Source: Acidimicrobiaceae bacterium
GTDB taxonomy: Bacteria > Actinomycetota > Acidimicrobiia > Acidimicrobiales > Bog-793
Assembly: GCA_003140595.1 (NCBI GenBank)
Contig: PLKG01000140.1
Span: forward strand, 1-36,513
Direction: 5' to 3'
Length of the DNA stretch: 36,513 bases
Below, one piece after another: positions 32,515-36,513 of the stretch. The position numbers and the translations under genes were made by a program. A model generated the notes under the pieces. That model was not told the DNA's origin, did not search any database, and was given only the letters and a program-made list of their open reading frames with translations. Within the stretch, counting starts at the first letter, position 1. Every line of letters begins with the position of its first letter.

Positions 32515-32876
32515 ACACCGAAGGGCCCGATGCCCCACCGACAGCGGTGCCGCCAGCCGAATTCGACACCTACCAGCTGGTGATGCTGTACAGGCCTGAG
32601 GGCAGGCCGGAGATCGACGACGAGACGGCCGACCGCTTGCAGGCACAGCACCTCGGCCACTTGGCCGCCATGAGAGAAGTCGGGCACCTGAAGGTCGCCG
32701 GCCCTCTCGAAGGCCAGCCCGACGACAGTTGGCGGGGAGTGTGCCTGTACCAGGTGGCATCTTTGCGCGAAGCGCGCCGGCTCGCCGAACTGGATCCTGC
32801 CGTTCGCGTCGGGGCGTTGGCAGTTGCCGCAATGACCTGGTACACGCCGAAGGGCGTCCTCGACTTTCCGCAGTGA
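32511..32876 (+). CDS. YCII-related domain protein
   Basis: 121 residues from ATG 32511, overlapping the previous stop. The ferredoxin-like YCII pattern is clear: YQLVMLYRPEGRPEIDDE, LQAQHLGHLAAMREVGHLKV with the conserved H in QHLGHL, AGPLEGQPDDSWRGVCLYQV and EARRLAELDPAVRVGALAVA, then MTWYTP. YCII proteins are small dimeric enzymes or binders, some acting as dehydrochlorinases. The coupling with the MDMPI-like gene suggests one small pathway. Confidence 0.8.
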   Translation: MNTEGPDAPPTAVPPAEFDTYQLVMLYRPEGRPEIDDETADRLQAQHLGHLAAMREVGHLKVAGPLEGQPDDSWRGVCLYQVASLREARRLAELDPAVRVGALAVAAMTWYTPKGVLDFPQ

Positions 32877-32981
32877 GCCGCACAACACCAATGCGTTGCA
32901 GGCGCGAACCGTTGGCTTCGTCTCACCGAAGTGCTCCGCTCGGCGACGTGACGATCGCGACCTTCGCTCCGACCCGCGAGA

Positions 32982-34013
32982 TCACGGAGCCGAAGCGATG
33001 ATCTCCCCGGCTCTCTTGTCCAGGAACTGAGTCACCGCCTGTTGGCCCGCTCCGAACACGATCGCCACTCCGAGCAGCGACTGGAGCGACGCGAAGCCGC
33101 TGGCAACTCCGGTGTTTCCGATCACGACTACGCCGACGAGCGCGCTCAGACTTCCGACGAACATCTTGACGAACGACTGTTGAAGGGGGAAGTTGTACGG
33201 CCCCGACACCCGCGGTATGGCGGCCATCGACGGGATGGTCGTGATGAGAGCACCGAGGGTGCCGAACACGATGACGAGCAACATGACGGCCCATCTGGAC
33301 AGGTCTGTTGTCCCTGCGGGAAGGGGGATGATCTTTGCTGTCGGCAGCCGCCATTGGATGATCACGAGAGATACCGCGACGACGAGCGTCACGATAATCG
33401 TGATGACCAGCCGATTGCGGAACGCTCGTGCAGCGCGGTGGTACGCATCGCTTTGTTGGAACGATCTTTGGAGAACTGCCTGCATGGAGACTTGAGGACT
33501 GGTTGCCGGCAGTGGGGACGAGATCGTCGTGGACCCGATTCGTCCGGTCAGATAGCGGTGCCCCTCATCCTCGAGGCGTTGTCGAACCGGGTCGTCGGCC
33601 GACAGCCGCGATGCGTGGCTAAAGGCATTCTCCATCATCGTCTGGAGAACGCGCCCTTCCACGGCCTCGCCGGTCAGGAGGAGCTCGGCTTCATGCAGAT
33701 TCATCCAGGCGTCCTCTACGCGACCACCGAACCACCAGTCGGCGAGTCGCCGCCAAGAGAGGAAGGGCACCTCGTGGGTAGCTATCGAGTCTGCCTCGGT
33801 GATCAGGCGAGCGATCTCGTTGGTCACCTTCACCTGCGAATCGCTCGGATGTGGGGCTCCCTTAAGCAAGGCAAGCAGCTCGTACAACGAGAGCGCCTTG
33901 GCAACGACGTCCTGCATCCAGAACTGTCGCGTTTGTGTAGGCGAGCGCGGGCCAGGCTCGAATCTCCGCGGGACCGGAGGCTGATCCGCTGACAAGGCCC
34001 CGCCATTTGTCAC
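32982..34013 (-). CDS. Membrane protein of unknown function with four TM helices
   Basis: 343 residues from GTG 34013. A soluble N-terminal half (1-195) is helical, with LSLYELLALLKGAPHPSDSQ, DAWMNLHEAELLLTGEAVEG and AYHRAARAFRNR. Four hydrophobic helices follow at about 203-220, 242-263, 283-303 and 309-328. Helix 2 contains FGTLGALITTIPSM and the loop after it AIPRVSGPYNFPLQQSFVKM. The ribosome site is weak. The helix-rich head plus C-terminal TM bundle is a layout seen in several bacterial stress and conflict membrane proteins, but no family is recognised. A 76-codon frame lies 34 bases upstream on the same strand. Confidence 0.65.
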   Translation of the reverse strand: MTNGGALSADQPPVPRRFEPGPRSPTQTRQFWMQDVVAKALSLYELLALLKGAPHPSDSQVKVTNEIARLITEADSIATHEVPFLSWRRLADWWFGGRVEDAWMNLHEAELLLTGEAVEGRVLQTMMENAFSHASRLSADDPVRQRLEDEGHRYLTGRIGSTTISSPLPATSPQVSMQAVLQRSFQQSDAYHRAARAFRNRLVITIIVTLVVAVSLVIIQWRLPTAKIIPLPAGTTDLSRWAVMLLVIVFGTLGALITTIPSMAAIPRVSGPYNFPLQQSFVKMFVGSLSALVGVVVIGNTGVASGFASLQSLLGVAIVFGAGQQAVTQFLDKRAGEIIASAP

Positions 34014-34046
34014 GTCCGCGATTATGGTGGCTGGTCGGTGTCGCGT

Positions 34047-34277
34047 CTAGTGCATGCGGACGAAGCCGGCGAGTTCGGTCGGACTTACGAAGCGACGACG
34101 CGTCCGCGTTTTCGGACGAGCCACGAGATCGGCGTCGGCGACTCTGAACTGGCTTCGCGGATCGGTCGTGGTCGAGGTGGGACCCTTTGTCGTGAGGGCC
34201 GGAGCTCCGACGGTTGATTGTCGCATACGGTGGAACGAAGGCTCGTAGGTGACTGAAACTGGTCCCGTCCCGGACAC
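34047..34277 (-). CDS. Possible small hypothetical protein
   Basis: 76 codons from GTG 34277 to TAG 34047-34049, 34 bases before the four-TM membrane protein gene on the same strand. Codon use is plausible (GC-rich third positions). The C-terminus reads DADLVARPKTRTRRRFVSPT then ELAGFVRMH. There is no family match and no strong ribosome site. Confidence 0.25.
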   Translation of the reverse strand: MSGTGPVSVTYEPSFHRMRQSTVGAPALTTKGPTSTTTDPRSQFRVADADLVARPKTRTRRRFVSPTELAGFVRMH

Positions 34278-34398
34278 GGCACGTCACCATTGAGTGCCCT
34301 CTCCACTCGAGGGCCACAGAACGAGTCTCAGGAGTGCCGATAGCGCTGCAGTCCTAAGGAAGCCCGCCGCCGAGCGACGGACACGAGGAGATCGCTGG
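34278..34398. other. Short gap between the universal stress gene and the small hypothetical frame
   Basis: Nothing recognised. This region must hold the promoter of the membrane-protein unit. Confidence 0.3.
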
Positions 34399-34953
34399 CT
34401 AGGGCCCTGTTGGCGTACCAGGTGGAGGACCGCCTTGCGGCCCAGAATGCGGACGGCGTCCCGAGGGCGGCGGTATCGACTCGATCCCTGGAGGCTCGTC
34501 CGGCCACACCAGCAGCACTGAGCAAGGGGCGTGGTCGACTACGAAGCGGGTCACGTGGCCGAGGCTGTGAGGACCGAGACGCGAGCGATCGCCGTCGCGG
34601 GCGACAACCAAGAGGTCGACCCCCTCGGCGACGGCGCCCAGGACCTCGCGCTCTACTCGTCCGTGACGACGAAGAAGCTCCGTGTCCTCTCGTCCCAGCC
34701 GCGCGGCCGCGGCCTCCAAGATTTCGGATGCCACGTTGTCCGCGACCTCTTCGAAACTGCCAGAGGGCTTGTGTCCCTGAAAGGCGCGACCGAGGAGTCC
34801 CGCGGTTGCCGCCGTGGCGAGCTCGCTGACATCGGAGGGCGATACGTGGAGCAGCGCGACCCGCGCGTCGGGGGGGACGATGTCGGCAGCGGCATCGAGG
34901 CACCCTTGCCACGTGCCCTCGACCAACCAGACGACGACCCTCACCGGACTCAA
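34399..34953 (-). CDS. Universal stress protein (UspA family)
   Basis: 184 residues. The start is TTG 34953 directly after the permease stop (TGATTG), or GTG 34944; GGTGGG lies a few bases upstream. Usp fold: RVVVWLVEGTWQGCLDAAAD, VALLHVSPSD, VAEGVDLLVVARDGDRS and the ATP-binding C-terminal motif RLGPHSLGHVTRFVVDHAPC then SVLLVW (G-x2-x-G pattern). The last 35 residues are a Pro/Gly-rich tail. It is probably co-translated with the permease. Single-domain Usps bind ATP and act in stress responses or transporter regulation. Confidence 0.85.
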   Translation of the reverse strand: MSPVRVVVWLVEGTWQGCLDAAADIVPPDARVALLHVSPSDVSELATAATAGLLGRAFQGHKPSGSFEEVADNVASEILEAAAARLGREDTELLRRHGRVEREVLGAVAEGVDLLVVARDGDRSRLGPHSLGHVTRFVVDHAPCSVLLVWPDEPPGIESIPPPSGRRPHSGPQGGPPPGTPTGP

Positions 34954-36210
34954 TCATCCCACCAATTTCAGCGATAGCCACAGGGCAAGAGTCGACGCCA
35001 GGAGCACAGGAGCAACGCTCACGGCACCCAGGCGGAGGAACTCGGAGGTTTGCAGTTCCTCTCCGCGTTGGTGCAAAACGCGCCGCCAAAGCAGGGTCGC
35101 GAGAGAGCCCACGTAGGTGAGGTTGGGTCCGGCATTGACACCGATGAGCACCGCGAGCACGACCCCTGGTCCCGCGGCCGCTGCAGCCGGCAGCAGGAGG
35201 AGCACGGCCGGGAGGTTGTTGATGAGGTTTGCCAGTACAGCGGAGACCGCGGCGGCGACGAGAAGCGATCCGAGCGATGTCCCGTTCGGGACGAGGTGGA
35301 CGACCATTGAGCTCAGACCGTGGAGCGAGACGGCCTTCACTACGAGCCCGAGGGCTAGCACGAAGGCGAGGAACGGGACATCAACGGCAACGCCGATCTC
35401 GTGGACAGTTGCACGACGGCGCACCAGGGCCGGCACAGCGAGCACCACAGCGCCGCCGAGTGCCGCGAACGCCGGGTTGACATGCAAGATCGAGGCCACG
35501 AAGAACCCGACGAGGGTGAGCGCCACTACGGTGCACGCGAAGACCGGTACCGGCAGCGGAGTTGTGGCCTCGGTCTCGCTGCGCCCGATGAGATCGGTCG
35601 CGAAGAACCGGCGCAGTACGACCCACTCGACGGCGATGGCCGCCAACCATGGCAGTGCCATGGTTGCCCCGAAATGGGCGAAGCTCAGCCCGCTGGCGCG
35701 GAACGCCAACAGGTTCGTGAGGTTCGAAACGGGCAGCAGGAGCGAGGCCGAGTTCGCCAAGTGAGTGCACGCGTAGGCCTGTGGTTTGGCCCGTAGCCGG
35801 AGCCGTGTGACGGTGACGAGCACGGCTGGGGTGAGCAGCACGACGGTCGCGTCGAGGCTCAAGACGGCGGTCACGATGCTTGCAGCAGCGAATACCAGCG
35901 CCATGAGTCTCACGGGCCGGCCACGAGAGCCCGCGGCCATCCAGGATCCCGCGGCCTCGAACAGGCCGTAGCGGTCACACATCGCCGCGAGGACGAGGAC
36001 GGCGGCGAGAAAGCCGATAGTCGGGGCGAGGCTCCTAGCTTCGGCCCGGCCCTGGTCCAAGGGAAGGACACCTACCAGCATGAGCAAGGCGGCCGCCGGG
36101 ATGGCGATTACGGCCTCAGGTAATCCGCTCGGTCTGGCGACGGCGAACGCGAGCGTAGTGATGAGGAGCGCGATCGCAAGCGCCTCGGCAAGATAGCTCG
36201 GCACGATCAT
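34954..36210 (-). CDS. ArsB/NhaD-type (SLC13-like) permease
   Basis: 418 residues with about 11 TM helices. Ion-transporter-superfamily features: LPEAVIAIPAAALLMLVGVL, FLAAVLVLAAMCDRYGLFEA, LSLDATVVLLTPAVLVTVTR (the D-A-T-x-x-L-L-T-P motif of ArsB/CitM), ANSASLLLPVSNLTNLLAFR (the S-N-x-x-N-L motif) and near the end LANLINNLPAVLLLLP and GVNAGPNLTYVGSLATLLW. These are the substrate-site loops of ArsB arsenite carriers and related anion permeases. There is no arsR/arsA/arsC nearby, so arsenite is only one possible substrate. ATG 36210 begins MIVPSYLAEALAIALL. The Usp gene follows with no gap. Confidence 0.85.
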   Translation of the reverse strand: MIVPSYLAEALAIALLITTLAFAVARPSGLPEAVIAIPAAALLMLVGVLPLDQGRAEARSLAPTIGFLAAVLVLAAMCDRYGLFEAAGSWMAAGSRGRPVRLMALVFAAASIVTAVLSLDATVVLLTPAVLVTVTRLRLRAKPQAYACTHLANSASLLLPVSNLTNLLAFRASGLSFAHFGATMALPWLAAIAVEWVVLRRFFATDLIGRSETEATTPLPVPVFACTVVALTLVGFFVASILHVNPAFAALGGAVVLAVPALVRRRATVHEIGVAVDVPFLAFVLALGLVVKAVSLHGLSSMVVHLVPNGTSLGSLLVAAAVSAVLANLINNLPAVLLLLPAAAAAGPGVVLAVLIGVNAGPNLTYVGSLATLLWRRVLHQRGEELQTSEFLRLGAVSVAPVLLASTLALWLSLKLVG

Positions 36211-36489
36211 TCAGATAGTAGGGCCACCACCTTGGTGGGACAGTGCCTTCGGCCAGCTCGCCGAGCGTTCCTTGCGAGAGGTGGACCATGGGACCGAAGT
36301 CGTCGTGCCACTTGACGGCGTTATCCACCGGCGTGACGGGCCGGGGCGGGCCTGGTCCGCGCCTAACACTTTGGAAGGGGAGCGCCACTGGCGCCCCCCT
36401 TCCCTGGTCCACTCTTGAGGACAAGTGGAGGAGCACTTCACACCGGTGGCCAAGGTGCCTCGCCAAGGTGTCGAACCGATGTCACCTTC
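36211..36489. other. Gap upstream of the ArsB/NhaD-type permease, with a GC-rich hairpin
   Basis: No gene recognised in about 280 bases. A near-perfect 14-bp stem, GGAAGGGGAGCGCC (36373-36386) and GGCGCCCCCCTTCC (36390-36403), has a three-base loop. It is a terminator- or structured-RNA-type element without U-tract. Confidence 0.4.
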
Positions 36490-36492
36490 CTT

Positions 36493-36513
36493 GCCGACTG
36501 CCGACTGCCGACT
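36493..36513. repeat. Heptamer repeat at right window edge
   Basis: GCCGACT is repeated exactly three times (36493-36499, 36500-36506, 36507-36513) and runs to the last base, so the array may continue beyond the window. It could be a short sequence repeat or an assembly end artefact. Confidence 0.7.

Noticed and set aside
34954-36210. Arsenic resistance operon
   Set aside because: The permease resembles ArsB, but no arsR, arsC, arsA or acr gene is nearby, so the substrate is left open.

Overview
The window is high-GC DNA with GC-rich third codon positions, many GTG/TTG starts and purine-rich ribosome binding sites. It looks like a chromosomal accessory stretch of an actinobacterium. The class III cyclase-STAND-TPR protein, a KimA/APC transporter, an EmrB/QacA pump with a divergent TetR, MDMPI/DinB-like and YCII proteins, and a zwf-pgm pair all fit soil actinobacteria (Acidimicrobiia or Thermoleophilia are guesses). 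No tRNA, rRNA or CRISPR array was found.

Layout. 1-1635: truncated IS110-family transposase running off the left edge, its non-coding end, and a frameshifted DUF664/DinB gene. 1800-4355: cyclase-STAND-TPR signalling protein. 4356-5415: scar region with an IS21-like terminal repeat cluster and a RelE/ParE-type remnant. 5416-8094: envelope genes, comprising a beta-helix lipoprotein, a small secreted protein with a frameshift in its signal peptide, and a broken LytR_C domain. 8400-10349: KimA-like potassium transporter. 10350-12683: mobile-element debris with an ISL3 transposase remnant, two low-GC patches and an ArdC-like antirestriction gene. 12684-15023: MFS pump and TetR repressor, divergent. 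15494-17983: multi-PAS HD-GYP c-di-GMP phosphodiesterase. 17984-19277: non-coding, decayed stretch with tandem hairpin repeats. 19278-21407: papain-like peptidase and patatin phospholipase. 21639-24953: pgm and zwf on the minus strand. 25337-26104: SAM methyltransferase. 26404-31166: TIR/RyR operon. 32053-32876: MDMPI-like and YCII genes. 32982-36210: minus-strand membrane protein, universal stress protein and ArsB/NhaD-type permease.

The strongest candidate for an undescribed system is 26579-31166. It has three tightly packed or overlapping genes. (i) A TIR protein with one transmembrane helix and a duplicated extracytoplasmic domain; each copy carries C-x18-C. (ii) A RyR-domain protein. (iii) A TIR - two-TM channel-like - TrkA-N/RCK - RyR fusion. 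The RyR modules of (ii) and (iii) are paralogous, and both TIRs keep the catalytic-type glutamate. This suggests a membrane receptor that makes a TIR-derived nucleotide signal, sensed by RyR modules that gate a channel-like effector. The architecture is seen in the sequence; the defence or signalling role is inference.

Three genes in the left third (DUF664, small secreted protein, LytR_C) each need one frame change to restore a good family match. These could be real decay or base-calling errors, and the reads should be checked before they are called pseudogenes.
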